Shown here piece by piece: positions 37,123-46,255 of a stretch of DNA of 64,000 nt (position 1 is the stretch's first letter; every line of letters begins with the position of its first letter). The notes beneath the pieces were generated by a model. That model worked only from the letters and a program-made list of their open reading frames with translations, did not search any database and was not told the DNA's origin. The stretch is from Maioricimonas rarisocia. GTDB lineage: Bacteria > Planctomycetota > Planctomycetia > Planctomycetales > Planctomycetaceae. A program made the position numbers and the translations under genes. The DNA lies in NCBI RefSeq assembly GCF_007747795.1, contig NZ_CP036275.1:5448001-5512000 (forward strand), read 5' to 3'.

Positions 37123-38094
37123 CTACGGCGACGAAGCCGGATCGCGGCGACGCGGCGCGTTCAGGTAGCGGTATCCGGTGTTCGGGTTCTTCTCGTCAAA
37201 CGCAAACGCGTCGCGGTTCCGCAGGAAGTGTTTGACGTAGGTGATCGGGATCGCGAAGCCGAGTCCCTCACCTCCGATCAGCTTCATGTTGGTCACGCCC
37301 ACGACTTCGCCCCGGTTGTTGAACAGCGGCCCGCCGCTGTTGCCGGGATTGATCTCGGCCGTCGTCTGGATGTAGACGACCCCTTCGAAGTTGCGGTTGC
37401 GGGTGCTGACGATTCCCTGCGAGACCGATCGCTCGAGTCCCAGCGGGTTCCCTATGGCGAATGCTTCGTCCCCCTCCTGCAGTTCGAACGAGGGGGCCAG
37501 GTAGACCGGGGTGAACTCGAAGTCCTCCGGCTTGGGGAGCTGCAGCAGAGCCAGGTCGAAGAACGGGTTCAACGACAGGATGCGAACATCTTCAATCCGC
37601 TTGCGGATGAAGTCCCCCATTTCGGTCCGGTGGAAGATCGTCACCGAAACGCGGGTTTCCTGTTCGACGACGTGGTAGTTCGTGATGCAGTAGCCGCGGC
37701 TGTTGATGATGAAGCCACTTCCCAGCCCGCTGGGCGTTTCGACGAGAACGACCCCTTCGCCGAAGCGGGCCGCCAGATCCTTGACGCTGCGAACCGGCAG
37801 TTCCGCCGTCAGGAACACGTCCTCGGTCGATCCGGAGAGCGACGGGGTGGCCGACTTGTTCTCGGCATCGCGGCGCTGACGGATCTGCTCGGTCGGCACG
37901 CGGACGACGTCGACACCGATATCGACGTAGATCTCGCGGTCGGTTTCCTTAAGCACTTCACCGGTCAGCGTATGCCCGGTGCGGAGTTCAATGATCTCGC
38001 GGGCCTCCGCGGGTCCGGAAACCAGCAGTGCGGTGACTGCCAACACGCAGGGCATCGAGAGCCGGACAGCAGCGGAACGAAAACAACTCGTCAT
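37123..38094 (-). CDS. Exported trypsin-like serine protease
   Basis: The 323-residue protein has a signal peptide ([16 protein letters not shown]) and then an S1C-type protease domain with the triad His in NYHVV, Asp in FDLALLQL and Ser in [10 protein letters not shown], plus the [10 protein letters not shown] start of the fold. There is no PDZ domain after the protease, unlike DegP/HtrA, and an N-terminal domain of about 60 residues ([20 protein letters not shown]) precedes it. It therefore resembles the single-domain HtrA-like proteases common in planctomycetes. It neighbours a c-type cytochrome-like lipoprotein on the same strand. Confidence 0.9.
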   Translation of the reverse strand: MTSCFRSAAVRLSMPCVLAVTALLVSGPAEAREIIELRTGHTLTGEVLKETDREIYVDIGVDVVRVPTEQIRQRRDAENKSATPSLSGSTEDVFLTAELPVRSVKDLAARFGEGVVLVETPSGLGSGFIINSRGYCITNYHVVEQETRVSVTIFHRTEMGDFIRKRIEDVRILSLNPFFDLALLQLPKPEDFEFTPVYLAPSFELQEGDEAFAIGNPLGLERSVSQGIVSTRNRNFEGVVYIQTTAEINPGNSGGPLFNNRGEVVGVTNMKLIGGEGLGFAIPITYVKHFLRNRDAFAFDEKNPNTGYRYLNAPRRRDPASSP

Positions 38095-38156
38095 TGTTGC
38101 GAAACCTCACAGGGTGAACCGGAACGGACGGCCCGGGGACGGAACCTGTCGCGACG

Positions 38157-39278
38157 TCAGAATCCGTCGCCTCCGCTGCGGTACTCGCCGTGGCACTCGC
38201 CACACGACGTCTGGATCTTGTTGAGGGCCGCACTGAAGCCATCGAAATCCTGGGTCTGCACGGCCTGACGCGCCGCCGTGCTCCCATCGACAAAGTTGCC
38301 GGCGTAGCGGCGATAGTTGGGCTCGTCGGCGGAGTCGTAACCCTCAGTCTGCATCATCGCGCCGAACATCGACAGCACGGTCAACTCCCGAATGGCGTCT
38401 TCGGTCCCCTCCGCAAGCCGATCCGCCGTGTTGACATTGGCCTTCAGCGAGTTGAATGAGATCTCGATCCGCCGCATCATATCCCCACGATCGACGATGT
38501 CGCCAAAGGGAACGACATCATCCGACTCGCGACCGGGAGGCGGCGGGCCGCCACTGAGTATCGTGAGGATTGCCTCGAACGGCTCCTGCGTCGCCCGGAA
38601 CGCCTTGCTGCCGGTTCCGTCCGCACTGATCCACACGTCATACGCCAGGTCGCGGATGAACTTCGCGTTCTCGTCCCAGCGGGACTCCTCCGGATGCACC
38701 GTCAGCACAGCCGCGATGGCTCCGAGCACCGTCGCATCGATGGAGATCTGATCGATGTTGCGGTTGTAGGTCGCCACCGTGTTGAGGTTCGCGGTCAGCC
38801 GGTTACGAAGCACCGTCATCTCTTCGGCCAGCGTCTCGACCGGGGCCACGGCGACCCAGTCGATCCCCGCACCGCCTTCATCGCCAGAGTCACCGGCCGG
38901 AGTGGTCGGAGGGGTGTCGCCCGGCGACATGTCCGGTTCTGGCTGGGGCGTGACCGGTGACGGCGGGGGAGTCGTCGGTCCGACGACCGTTCCATCCGCC
39001 GCCACTTCGAGCGGGCGGTCGTAGAAGACGTCGTACGGAATGTCGTTGATCCACTTCGTCTTCCCGGACTTCGTGGATGCCGACGCGGTCGCCTGTGCTC
39101 CCGGTTCGGATTCCGTCTTCGGAGCCGCTTTCTCAGCAGCGGCCGGAGCCGCCGCAGAGTCCGACGCTTCCGGCTTGTCGTCTGCGCCACCGCAGCCGCC
39201 GGCAATCGCCGCAAGCAGGGTGAGCATGAAGAGAGACGCCGCGCCGTGTGCGCGAGTTCGACGGTAACCTGGCTGCAT
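38157..39278 (-). CDS. Lipoprotein with C-terminal CxxCH heme motif
   Basis: The 373-residue protein has a lipoprotein signal (AIAGGC, Cys29), an Ala/Ser/Glu linker, a Pro-rich stretch (about 100-130) and a helical domain of about 230 residues. At the C-terminus C359-G-E-C362-H363 is a single CxxCH site for covalent heme c, so it is probably an anchored cytochrome of c'-like type or a heme sensor. The open frame extends far upstream to 41114, but the signal sequence and GGAAGGA fix the start at 39278; the upstream extension is antisense to other genes. Confidence 0.82.
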   Translation of the reverse strand: MQPGYRRTRAHGAASLFMLTLLAAIAGGCGGADDKPEASDSAAAPAAAEKAAPKTESEPGAQATASASTKSGKTKWINDIPYDVFYDRPLEVAADGTVVGPTTPPPSPVTPQPEPDMSPGDTPPTTPAGDSGDEGGAGIDWVAVAPVETLAEEMTVLRNRLTANLNTVATYNRNIDQISIDATVLGAIAAVLTVHPEESRWDENAKFIRDLAYDVWISADGTGSKAFRATQEPFEAILTILSGGPPPPGRESDDVVPFGDIVDRGDMMRRIEISFNSLKANVNTADRLAEGTEDAIRELTVLSMFGAMMQTEGYDSADEPNYRRYAGNFVDGSTAARQAVQTQDFDGFSAALNKIQTSCGECHGEYRSGGDGF

Positions 39279-39509
39279 GGTGTCTGATCCTTCCCGGTCG
39301 TCGGGCCGGTCGGCAATCGGTTTCGGTGAATGACTGCCCGGATTATCGAGGGCCGGGGCAAGCGTTGCAATATCGGGGTGCGTTACAGGCCGTCGGGACC
39401 ACGGGGGTGCCGGTCGGTTTCGGGGGGAAGGTGACGTGGATATGATGCCGGTTCGCACTGGAGAATTCATCGCAATGCGTTCGGCAGCAGCACAGGAGAG
39501 ACGGAAATC

Positions 39510-40358
39510 ATGAGCAAATGGCCGATCGGTGTGTTTACTTCCGTGGATGCCGGCCTGGGCGTCCATCTGGACGTCGCCGAAGAACTGAAAGTCCCGACTG
39601 TCCAGGTTCACGCTCCCCACCAGGAAACGCGGAACCAGGCAACGGCCGACGCCTTCCTGGAGCGGTGCTCGGCCGCCGGAATCACGGTGACGGCGGTCTT
39701 CGGCGGATTCGACGGCGAAAGCTACGCCGACATCCCCACGACCGTCCGGACGGTCGGGCTCGTGCCGGAGGAAACCCGAGCCGCCCGCCTTCAGGAGATG
39801 AAGGAGATCTCCGACTTCGCCAGGCTGCTGGGGTGCGACACGGTCGCGCTGCATATCGGTTTCGTGCCGGAAGATCGCTCGTCGGCCTCGTACAAGGGGC
39901 TGATTGAAGCGACGCGTGACCTGCTCGACCACGTCGCGGCCAACGGCCAGCGCCTCAACCTCGAGACCGGACAGGAAACGGCCGACCACCTGCTGGAGTT
40001 CATCAGCGACGTCGAGCGGGACAATCTGTTCATCAACTTCGACCCGGCCAACATGATTCTGTACGGCACGGGTGATCCGATCGAAGCGCTCAGGAAGGTC
40101 GGTCATCTCGTCCGCAGCGTCCACTGCAAGGACGGCACCTGGGCTGCGGAAGGCAAGCGGGGCGTCGAGTGGGGATCGGAAGTTCCTCTCGGTGACGGGG
40201 ACGTCGGGATGGAAACGTACCTGCAGACCCTCAACGAGATCGGGTACGACGGACCGCTGACCATCGAGCGGGAAATTCCGGAAGACCGCGAGCGGCAGAA
40301 GGCCGACATCGGCCATGCGGTTCGACTGCTCGAACAGCTGCGAGAGAAAATCGGCTGA
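39510..40358 (+). CDS. Sugar phosphate isomerase/epimerase-like protein
   Basis: A 282-residue TIM-barrel protein of the xylose-isomerase-like family (AP_endonuc_2 fold). Metal-ligand type strands are seen: Glu in RLNLETGQET, Asp and Asn in LFINFDPANMIL, His in VRSVHCKDG and Glu in PLTIEREI at the end. Members isomerise or epimerise sugars or act on inositols; the substrate here cannot be told. Start ATG at 39510 follows CAGGAGAGACGG. It precedes the SecA-like gene by 48 bases on the same strand. Confidence 0.87.
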   Translation: MSKWPIGVFTSVDAGLGVHLDVAEELKVPTVQVHAPHQETRNQATADAFLERCSAAGITVTAVFGGFDGESYADIPTTVRTVGLVPEETRAARLQEMKEISDFARLLGCDTVALHIGFVPEDRSSASYKGLIEATRDLLDHVAANGQRLNLETGQETADHLLEFISDVERDNLFINFDPANMILYGTGDPIEALRKVGHLVRSVHCKDGTWAAEGKRGVEWGSEVPLGDGDVGMETYLQTLNEIGYDGPLTIEREIPEDRERQKADIGHAVRLLEQLREKIG

Positions 40359-40406
40359 GCCGAGATCCGGAGCGTCCCGCTGTCTGCGGCCAGGAACTGA
40401 AGCACG

Positions 40407-41069
40407 ATGGGATGGCTTGACTGGCTGCGACTGCGGCACATGCGATCGGTCCGTTGCGAGCCGGATCTGATCTGGCTGAGCAACGAGGCCCGCTGGCAGG
40501 GTGTCGTCGACGATGTGTGCAACCGCCTCAGTGACGGAACACACCTCGTCGTCGTCGCCCAGTTTCCGGACGCACTCGACACCGCCGCTTGCAGTCTGAA
40601 AGAGGAGGGAGTCCCCGTGACTCTGTGGCATCCTCCCGGCTCGGCAGACGAACTTGCCCGCGAACTGGAGGGCAATGTGGACCGCGTCCACCTCACCCTC
40701 GCGGAACTGCTGCCGCCCCGACTCTCCACGCCCGAGAATCTCGAGGCGGACCCTCTGACGCTGATCGCGGTCGAGCGGCATCCTCTGCGATCGATGGACC
40801 GGGCCCTCGTCGAATTCGCGAATGCGTGGCCGGCGCCCGCACGAATCCGGTATCATCTGTCTCTCGACGACGCCCTGCTGCAGCGGTTTGCCGGTCCGCA
40901 GGTGAAAGCACTGCTCGAGCGAATCGGTCTCGAAGAGCACGAGACGGTGCAGAATCATCTCGTCGGGCGACGGATCGCACATGCACAGCGGCAGATCGAA
41001 ACGGCAGCCGTCAGTCGCGAACCGGCCCGGTCTGCGGCAGACTGGCTGGAGCGGAACTGTCCGCAGTAA
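40407..41069 (+). CDS. Stand-alone SecA motor domain 2 (NBD2)-like protein
   Basis: The 220-residue protein looks like the C-terminal helicase half of SecA on its own. Residues 27-75 parallel the strand-helix start of NBD2 (RWQGVVDDV, LVVVAQFPDALDTAACSL). Residues 119-197 align with SecA motif V/VI surroundings: LIAVERHPLRSMDRAL where SecA has a VIGTERHESRRIDNQL-type segment, and YHLSLDDALLQRFAG followed by LLERIGLEEHETVQNHLVGRR, close to SecA's LSLEDDLMRIFG and GMPEDEPIEH. The RGRAGRQGD arginine-finger motif is replaced (EFANAWPAPARI), and there is no NBD1, so it cannot hydrolyse ATP alone. It may be a regulator or a relic. ATG at 40407 lacks a clear ribosome-binding site. Confidence 0.6.
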   Translation: MGWLDWLRLRHMRSVRCEPDLIWLSNEARWQGVVDDVCNRLSDGTHLVVVAQFPDALDTAACSLKEEGVPVTLWHPPGSADELARELEGNVDRVHLTLAELLPPRLSTPENLEADPLTLIAVERHPLRSMDRALVEFANAWPAPARIRYHLSLDDALLQRFAGPQVKALLERIGLEEHETVQNHLVGRRIAHAQRQIETAAVSREPARSAADWLERNCPQ

Positions 41070-41140
41070 TGTCGCCAGGCCCGTTCTCGACGTCTGACCA
41101 ATCGATTTCCTCACTCTCGATTTCGCGGGAGACGCGTTCG

Positions 41141-41971
41141 ATGCAGCGTGATTTCAAGATGATTCCCGAGGGAGACGAACTGGACTCCATCGAGCGGGAC
41201 CTCAGGTTCTACCCCAGCGAAGTGACCGACCCGCAGAGGCTCAGTCGCGAGCAGGTCGAGGGATACAACCGCGACGGCTACGTCAAACCGGTCCCGATCT
41301 TCTCCCAGGAAGAGATCGACGACATTCGCTCGTACTTCGACGAACTGCTCGAGCGGGTGATCGCGGCCGGTGGCGACAGCTATTCGATCAGCACCGCTCA
41401 CCTCAAGTACGGCCGGGTCTACGACCTGCTGACCGACGAACGGATCGTCGCGGTCGTGAAAGATCTGCTCGGCGACGACGTCGTCGGCTGGGGGTCACAC
41501 TTCTTCTGCAAGATGCCGCACGATGGAAAGAGCGTCGCCTGGCATCAGGACGCGAGCTATTGGCCGCTCACGCCGACCCGGGCCGTCACGGTCTGGCTGG
41601 CGATCGACGATGCCGACACCGAAAACGCCTGCATGCGATTTATTCGCGGGTCGCACCACTACGGTCACATGACCTACCGGCCCAGTTCTTCGACCGAGCA
41701 CAACGTGCTGAATCAGACGATCGACAACGTCGAGCAATACGGCGACCCGGTTGACGACGAGCTGAAGGCGGGCGAGATGTCGGTCCACTCCGACCTGCTG
41801 CTGCACGGTTCGGAAGCGAACGAGTCGGACCGGCGACGGTGCGGACTGACCCTCCGCTATGCCGCCGCCGAGGTCCATGCTCACCTCGGCTGGAACGAAA
41901 AGGGAGTGCTCGTGAGCGGCAGCGACCCCCGCGGGCACTGGGCGAATCCCCCACGCCCCGCCAACGACTGA
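41141..41971 (+). CDS. Phytanoyl-CoA dioxygenase (PhyH) family protein
   Basis: The 276-residue protein belongs to the Fe(II)/2-oxoglutarate-dependent PhyH family. Iron ligands are H135 and D137 in WHQDASYW and H222 in LLLHGSEAN, and an Arg for 2-oxoglutarate lies in RCGLTLRY (R233 or R239). Members hydroxylate lipids, ectoine or natural products; the target is unknown. The ATG at 41141 is taken over longer readings because GGGAG lies ten bases before it; MIPEGDELD six codons in is another option. It follows the SecA-like gene by 71 bases. Confidence 0.9.
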   Translation: MQRDFKMIPEGDELDSIERDLRFYPSEVTDPQRLSREQVEGYNRDGYVKPVPIFSQEEIDDIRSYFDELLERVIAAGGDSYSISTAHLKYGRVYDLLTDERIVAVVKDLLGDDVVGWGSHFFCKMPHDGKSVAWHQDASYWPLTPTRAVTVWLAIDDADTENACMRFIRGSHHYGHMTYRPSSSTEHNVLNQTIDNVEQYGDPVDDELKAGEMSVHSDLLLHGSEANESDRRRCGLTLRYAAAEVHAHLGWNEKGVLVSGSDPRGHWANPPRPAND

Positions 41972-41993
41972 CGCCGCAGCAGTCGTTCTTCTG

Positions 41994-42716
41994 TCACTCG
42001 GCGGCCGCGGGTGCCGGGACGATCGGCGTCTGCGGTCCCGGCTGCGACGTCTGCTCATCGAGAGCGAGCAGTCCGTCGTGGATGGCGCGGCGGACGAAGT
42101 GCTCGAGCCGCGGTTCTTCCATCCAGACCTTGGTGAAGCGGCCCCGGTCGATCTGCACGTCGACTTCGGTCGTGGGCGTGCTCGGCTGGTGCTCTTCGAA
42201 GAAGCCGGAGTTCGCCAGGTCCAGAAGCAGCAGATCCAGTTCGACGCGGCTGATGGACAACGTCCAGGTCGGGCCATCCTGCAGGCGACCGGCAAACGGA
42301 CCGACCGATTCCGACTCGTCTTCGCTGGCCGCCTCACGGGCCGCGACGATCAGGCCCCGCGCCTCAGGCGTCGCCTCTTCGGGAGCGGCAGGCTCCAGCA
42401 CGGTCACCTTCAGAGCCGCTTCGTCCGCCGCCCCACCCGGAGCGGGATACTCGAGTTCGAGCCGGAGCGGCAGCCGGGCCAGGTCAATGACCCCTTCGTC
42501 CTGGAAGCCGGCCTGCAGCAGCGAGGAGTTCTCGGCTGCGGTCAGATCCGCCGGTGTGGGAACCCGCTCATACACGACGTGCACGAGCTTGTATTCCGGC
42601 ATGCCATCGACCGTCCGCCCAACGCGATGAGGGATGCGGCAGCCGCTCGCTCCCAGCATCACCCCTGCCAGCAGGATCGCTGCCAGCCACCACCCTGTCA
42701 CGCCTGCTCTTTGCAT
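41994..42716 (-). CDS. Lipoprotein of unknown function
   Basis: The 240-residue protein has a lipoprotein signal (LGASGC) and an Ala/Glu-rich body with one predicted beta-domain (LPLRLELEYPAPG to TVLEPAAP) and a C-terminal helix-strand part (LELDLLLLDLANSGFF, VDVQIDRGRFTKVW). No known family. Its start overlaps the cupin stop by one base (TGATG), so the two are translationally coupled and co-transcribed. A Glu/Pro-rich tail closes it. Confidence 0.75.
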   Translation of the reverse strand: MQRAGVTGWWLAAILLAGVMLGASGCRIPHRVGRTVDGMPEYKLVHVVYERVPTPADLTAAENSSLLQAGFQDEGVIDLARLPLRLELEYPAPGGAADEAALKVTVLEPAAPEEATPEARGLIVAAREAASEDESESVGPFAGRLQDGPTWTLSISRVELDLLLLDLANSGFFEEHQPSTPTTEVDVQIDRGRFTKVWMEEPRLEHFVRRAIHDGLLALDEQTSQPGPQTPIVPAPAAAE

Positions 42717-43048
42717 CAGAGATATTCGTCGCGGACCGGATGGAACACATCCAGTGCCTGACAGCCTTCTTCGAGTGCTTCAACCCGGTGCTCGACACCG
42801 CCGGGGATGAAATACATCTCGCCGGGGCCAAGCACTTTCTCCTCGTCGCCGACCCGAAACACCGCCCTTCCGCGGATCACCATGCCGACCTGCTCGTGCG
42901 GATGCGAATGGGTTTCGACGACCGCGTTCGGCTGGATCTCGACGAAGCTGAGCATCATCTGCTCGCCGGCGGCCGCGTGAACGTCAACACCGGGAAAGAT
43001 CGTGCTTCGGGAACATTGCGATCTATCGACAAACGTACGACGAGCCAT
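42716..43048 (-). CDS. Cupin-domain protein
   Basis: A 110-residue single-domain cupin. The metal site is in ETHSHPHEQVGMVIRG (cupin motif 1 with three His and a Glu-like contact) and motif 2 in PGEMYFIPGGVEHRVEAL. Such small cupins are sugar isomerases, dioxygenases or ligand sensors; nothing in the sequence decides. ATG at 43048 has GAGAGGAG nine bases upstream. It is the first gene of a two-gene unit with the lipoprotein. Confidence 0.9.
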   Translation of the reverse strand: MARRTFVDRSQCSRSTIFPGVDVHAAAGEQMMLSFVEIQPNAVVETHSHPHEQVGMVIRGRAVFRVGDEEKVLGPGEMYFIPGGVEHRVEALEEGCQALDVFHPVRDEYL

Positions 43049-43210
43049 CAGGGCGGACTCCTCTCTCCGGACAGGTGACGTCTTTCGAAGGCCGAGTGTT
43101 CCAGTCAGTCAGAGTTTGACATCTGCGCAGGCTGCGCCCAACAGAACGATGGGGACCGCGGCGGGCAGACTCTCTGGCCAGGCATCGCGCCGCATCGGCC
43201 TGGCAGAATG

Positions 43211-43254
43211 AAAAACGGCCCGACATCCGCAGATGCCGGGCCGTTCAGGTTTTT
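43211..43254 (-). terminator. Hairpin terminator, usable in both directions
   Basis: Stem of 14 bases (43214-43227 with 43232-43245; one A-C mismatch) and a CGCA loop. On the minus strand it is followed directly by five T (43215-43211), ending the small gene at 43273-43497; on the plus strand a five-T run (43250-43254) follows after four bases. Confidence 0.88.
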
Positions 43255-43272
43255 AACAGCAGGAATGAGGCC

Positions 43273-43497
43273 TCACGCCCCCGGTCTGAGTCGCCGGTAA
43301 GCCGCCAGTACCTCATACAGGTCTTCGGGGATCTGAAGCGTTTCGCCCTCGAAGTCGGACAGCCACGTGCGATCGTACTCGCTCGCATCGATCACGATTC
43401 GCGAAAACTCGCCAAAACTGATCGTCACGCGAGGCTCGTCAGACAGGGCCGCTTCGTGCTCCTCCCCGGTGTAGATTCTCAACCGCGGTCGCATCAT
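43273..43497 (-). CDS. Small protein of unknown function
   Basis: The 74-residue product starts MMRPRLRIYTGEE and is acidic, with beta-strand-like segments (RVTISFGEFSRIVIDAS) and a short helix (DLYEVLAAYRRLR). It is likely cytoplasmic. I do not recognise the family but the regular strand pattern and the terminator right behind the stop argue for a real gene. Upstream in-frame reading to 43587 is compositional. CAGGGA sits before the start. Confidence 0.62.
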   Translation of the reverse strand: MMRPRLRIYTGEEHEAALSDEPRVTISFGEFSRIVIDASEYDRTWLSDFEGETLQIPEDLYEVLAAYRRLRPGA

Positions 43498-43857
43498 CCA
43501 ACATCCCTGTTGCCTTGGTCGCCGGTTGCCGAGTCGACGACGTTCCCTCGTCACCCGTCCAACACGTGACGGGCGACCAGACTCCACACCACTTCATCGG
43601 AGCCGGCGGCGAGCCCGCTTCATAGAAATTTGGCCGCCCGGCTCCGCCCTGGACCACCCTCATCAGGCCGCGAACAGCCGAACGCCCGTTTTTTCGCGAG
43701 TTTCCGACGCGTGGAGCGTCCCCCGCAGTCCGTCAGTCCGCGGCCGGAAATCTTGCAGTTTTTTGGCCGCCGGCCCCGCCGGCGACCTTCGCTTCCAATT
43801 CAAACCGGGACCGGTACGATGTCAGCCAGACCTCTACCTGACTGCACGGAACCGGCG
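43498..43857. other. Gap before pyrE, no gene seen
   Basis: These 360 bases hold no credible gene. Two poly-T tracts near 43689 and 43759 and an inverted GGCCGCC-type element occur, but I cannot assign function. An in-frame ATG for pyrE at 43819 lies inside it. Confidence 0.4.
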
Positions 43858-44424
43858 ATGTACGACAAACAGCGACTCGTGGAACTCTTCAAGGAACGGG
43901 CCCTCAAGTTCGGCCAGTTCACCCTCGCCTCGGGCAAACAGGCCAGCTACTACCTGGACGGCAAGCAGCTCACGCTGCACGCCGAGGGCCTGCGGCTGAT
44001 CAGTCAGGGACTGCTCGACCTGCTTGAGGACGTCGAGTTCGACGCCGTCGGAGGAATGTCGATCGGGGCCGACCCGATTGTCGCCGGCATCCTCACCGTC
44101 GCCGCCGAACGGGGCCAGCCGCTGCTCGGATGTCTGGTCCGCAAGGAAGCCAAGGGGCACGGCACCCAGAAATACGTCGAAGGCCCCGTACAGCCCGGCA
44201 TGCGGATCGCCATCGTCGAAGACGTCGTGACGACCGGCGGCAGCTCGATTCTGGCGGCCCAGCGCATCCAGGAGTTCGGCTGCGAGGTGGCCCAGGTCGC
44301 CACGATCGTCGACCGCATGGAGGGCGGGGCCGAACGGTTCGCCAGTGAGAATCTGCCGTTCCGCTCCCTGCTGACGATCGAGGACTTCGGTATTACGCCG
44401 CCCGCGAAAGACGAAACGGCCTGA
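43858..44424 (+). CDS. pyrE: Orotate phosphoribosyltransferase
   Basis: PyrE adds orotate to PRPP to make OMP in pyrimidine synthesis. The 188-residue protein has the family start (LVELFKERALKFGQFTLASGK), the PRPP-binding loop IAIVEDVVTTGGSS, the Lys-Gly-His region VRKEAKGHGT, and a SYYLDGKQ active-site strand. Length is a little short of E. coli PyrE (213) but normal for this subfamily. ATG at 43858 is chosen as in family; an in-frame ATG at 43819 would add 13 residues. It lies 88 bases before pgi on the same strand. Confidence 0.93.
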   Translation: MYDKQRLVELFKERALKFGQFTLASGKQASYYLDGKQLTLHAEGLRLISQGLLDLLEDVEFDAVGGMSIGADPIVAGILTVAAERGQPLLGCLVRKEAKGHGTQKYVEGPVQPGMRIAIVEDVVTTGGSSILAAQRIQEFGCEVAQVATIVDRMEGGAERFASENLPFRSLLTIEDFGITPPAKDETA

Positions 44425-44512
44425 AGACTCGCCGTACGTACGATTCTGCAGAGTTCTTCTGCTCCCGTTCAGATCATCCGTCGGTTGTCCCTCTCAGCCC
44501 GGGAATCCCGCC

Positions 44513-45916
44513 ATGTCCGAACTGCTCCGCTACGACGACGCCGCTGCCCGCAAGCTTCTCGACGAACGTCACTGGACGCAGTTGGCTCCCGCGCTCGAGG
44601 AGGCCCGCGAGGAAGTCTTCCGGGACATCGAACTGTTCAACAGCGGCGGCGACGTCCCTGAAGAGAAGCAGCCGCTCGACGCCGGTTTCATCGAGTATCC
44701 CCGGCGTCTGCTCGACGGAGCCGAGGACGCCCTGCTGGACCGGATGAACGAATCGGCCAACACCCTGCGGGGGGACCTCGATCACCTGGTCCTGCTGGGA
44801 ATCGGCGGATCGTACATGGGCATGCGGGCTTTGTTCGAAGCGCTCTGCCATCCCTACCACAATCTGCTGGACCGGGACGAACGCCGCGGCATGCCCCGGC
44901 TGTACTTCGAGGGAAACAACCTCGACAACGACACCGCCCGCGGATTGCTCGAACTCCTTCGCCTGCACTGCCGCGACAAGGATGACCTCAACCAGCGGTG
45001 GGGCATCGTCGTCATCAGCAAGTCGGGCGGAACCCTGGAAACAGCGGCTGCGTTCCGTATCTTCCGCGAAGCTCTCGAACAGTATTACGGGCCGGATTCT
45101 GAAGAGAGCCGGCGGTTTGTCGTGCCGATCACCGGCGAGACCGGCAAGCTGCGAAGCTTTTCTGAACAGCGGGGATACGGCACAACCTTCCCCGTTCCGG
45201 ATGGCATCGGCGGCCGCTTCTCGGTGTTTACGCCGGTCGGCCTCTACCCGGCCGCGGTTCTCGGCATCGACATCGCCGAGCTGCTCCGCGGTGCCGATGC
45301 GATGACCGAAGCCTTCCGTTCGGCTCCCGTCGGAGAAAACCCGGTCCTCGACTACGTCGCCACAAGCCATCTGTTCGAACGGGAATGCGGGATGACGACC
45401 CGGATCCTGTCGACCTGGGGCAACCGCCTCGAAGCCTGTGGTCTGTGGTACGACCAGCTGCTCGCCGAGAGTCTGGGCAAGCAGGAACAGGGAGCGACAC
45501 CGCTGACTGTAGTGAACACGCGGGACCTGCACAGTCGCGGCCAGCAGCATCAGGAGGGAACGCGGGATAAGCTGATCACCAACGTGATCGTCGAGCAGCC
45601 CTCCAGCCGCCCGCTCCCCGTCCCGACCGTCGAGGAACAGCTGAACCAGGATCAGCTCAACCGGCTGGAAGGCAAGCCGCTTCCGCAGCTGCTCGATGCC
45701 GCAATTCAAGGGACCAACCGGGCCTATGCCGAGGATCAGCGTCCCACGGCGGACCTGCTCCTGCCGTCACTCGATGCCCATACTGTCGGCCAGCTCCTGC
45801 AGATGATGATGCTGGCGACGGTGGTCGAAGGACGGCTGATCGGCATCAACCCTTACGGTCAGCCCGGCGTCGAAGCGTACAAGCGGAACATGGGCGAGAT
45901 CCTGGACGGCGGCTGA
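44513..45916 (+). CDS. pgi: Glucose-6-phosphate isomerase
   Basis: Pgi interconverts glucose-6-phosphate and fructose-6-phosphate. The 467-residue protein has the phosphate-binding GIGGSYMGMRALFEA and VISKSGGTLET, the WGNRLEACGLWYDQLLAESLGK region, the QQHQEGTRDK catalytic segment and the C-terminal GQPGVEAYKRNM helix with the active-site Lys. Length fits the shorter bacterial class (about 450). The start at 44513 precedes SELLRYDDAAARKLL. Probably one transcript with pyrE. Confidence 0.95.
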   Translation: MSELLRYDDAAARKLLDERHWTQLAPALEEAREEVFRDIELFNSGGDVPEEKQPLDAGFIEYPRRLLDGAEDALLDRMNESANTLRGDLDHLVLLGIGGSYMGMRALFEALCHPYHNLLDRDERRGMPRLYFEGNNLDNDTARGLLELLRLHCRDKDDLNQRWGIVVISKSGGTLETAAAFRIFREALEQYYGPDSEESRRFVVPITGETGKLRSFSEQRGYGTTFPVPDGIGGRFSVFTPVGLYPAAVLGIDIAELLRGADAMTEAFRSAPVGENPVLDYVATSHLFERECGMTTRILSTWGNRLEACGLWYDQLLAESLGKQEQGATPLTVVNTRDLHSRGQQHQEGTRDKLITNVIVEQPSSRPLPVPTVEEQLNQDQLNRLEGKPLPQLLDAAIQGTNRAYAEDQRPTADLLLPSLDAHTVGQLLQMMMLATVVEGRLIGINPYGQPGVEAYKRNMGEILDGG

Positions 45917-46255
45917 TCGATCAGCCCCCTTGGATGCGTGACATCGCCGTCCTGCGGGACGGCCGGTCCTGCCGCTTTCCCTGCCCGATGCGCTGCCGCG
46001 GTTGCTCGATCGCGCCGTCCGATGCGGCGTGGCAATCGGGACTTAGGATGATGCTGCGCTCCGGGGCCGGCAGCCGCCAGGGGGGATCCTCCCTTGACGG
46101 GTTCGGCGGCAATCGTATATCCCACAACCGAACTTGAGACATTCTCATCAAGAACGGATTCGCTGCCGCCGCACGACTTGTCTGCACCGGCGGCCGGGCG
46201 AAGAATTGCACGTTGTGCCAGCCCTCCGATCCAACCGCCCTGAAGGGATCGCTGA
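45917..46255. other. Gap upstream of the clpP pair
   Basis: About 340 bases without a gene. A short plus-strand frame at 45934-46137 is Arg/Cys-rich and unlike the neighbouring proteins, so I treat it as non-coding. The clpP promoter must lie here but no clear box pair is visible. Confidence 0.4.

Noticed and set aside
39279-41114. N-terminal extension making a 985-residue protein
   Set aside because: The lipoprotein signal and ribosome site at 39278 mark the true start; the extension is antisense to the isomerase-like and SecA-like genes.
45934-46137. 67-codon frame before clpP
   Set aside because: Arg/Cys-rich composition and no ribosome-binding site; looks like non-coding sequence.
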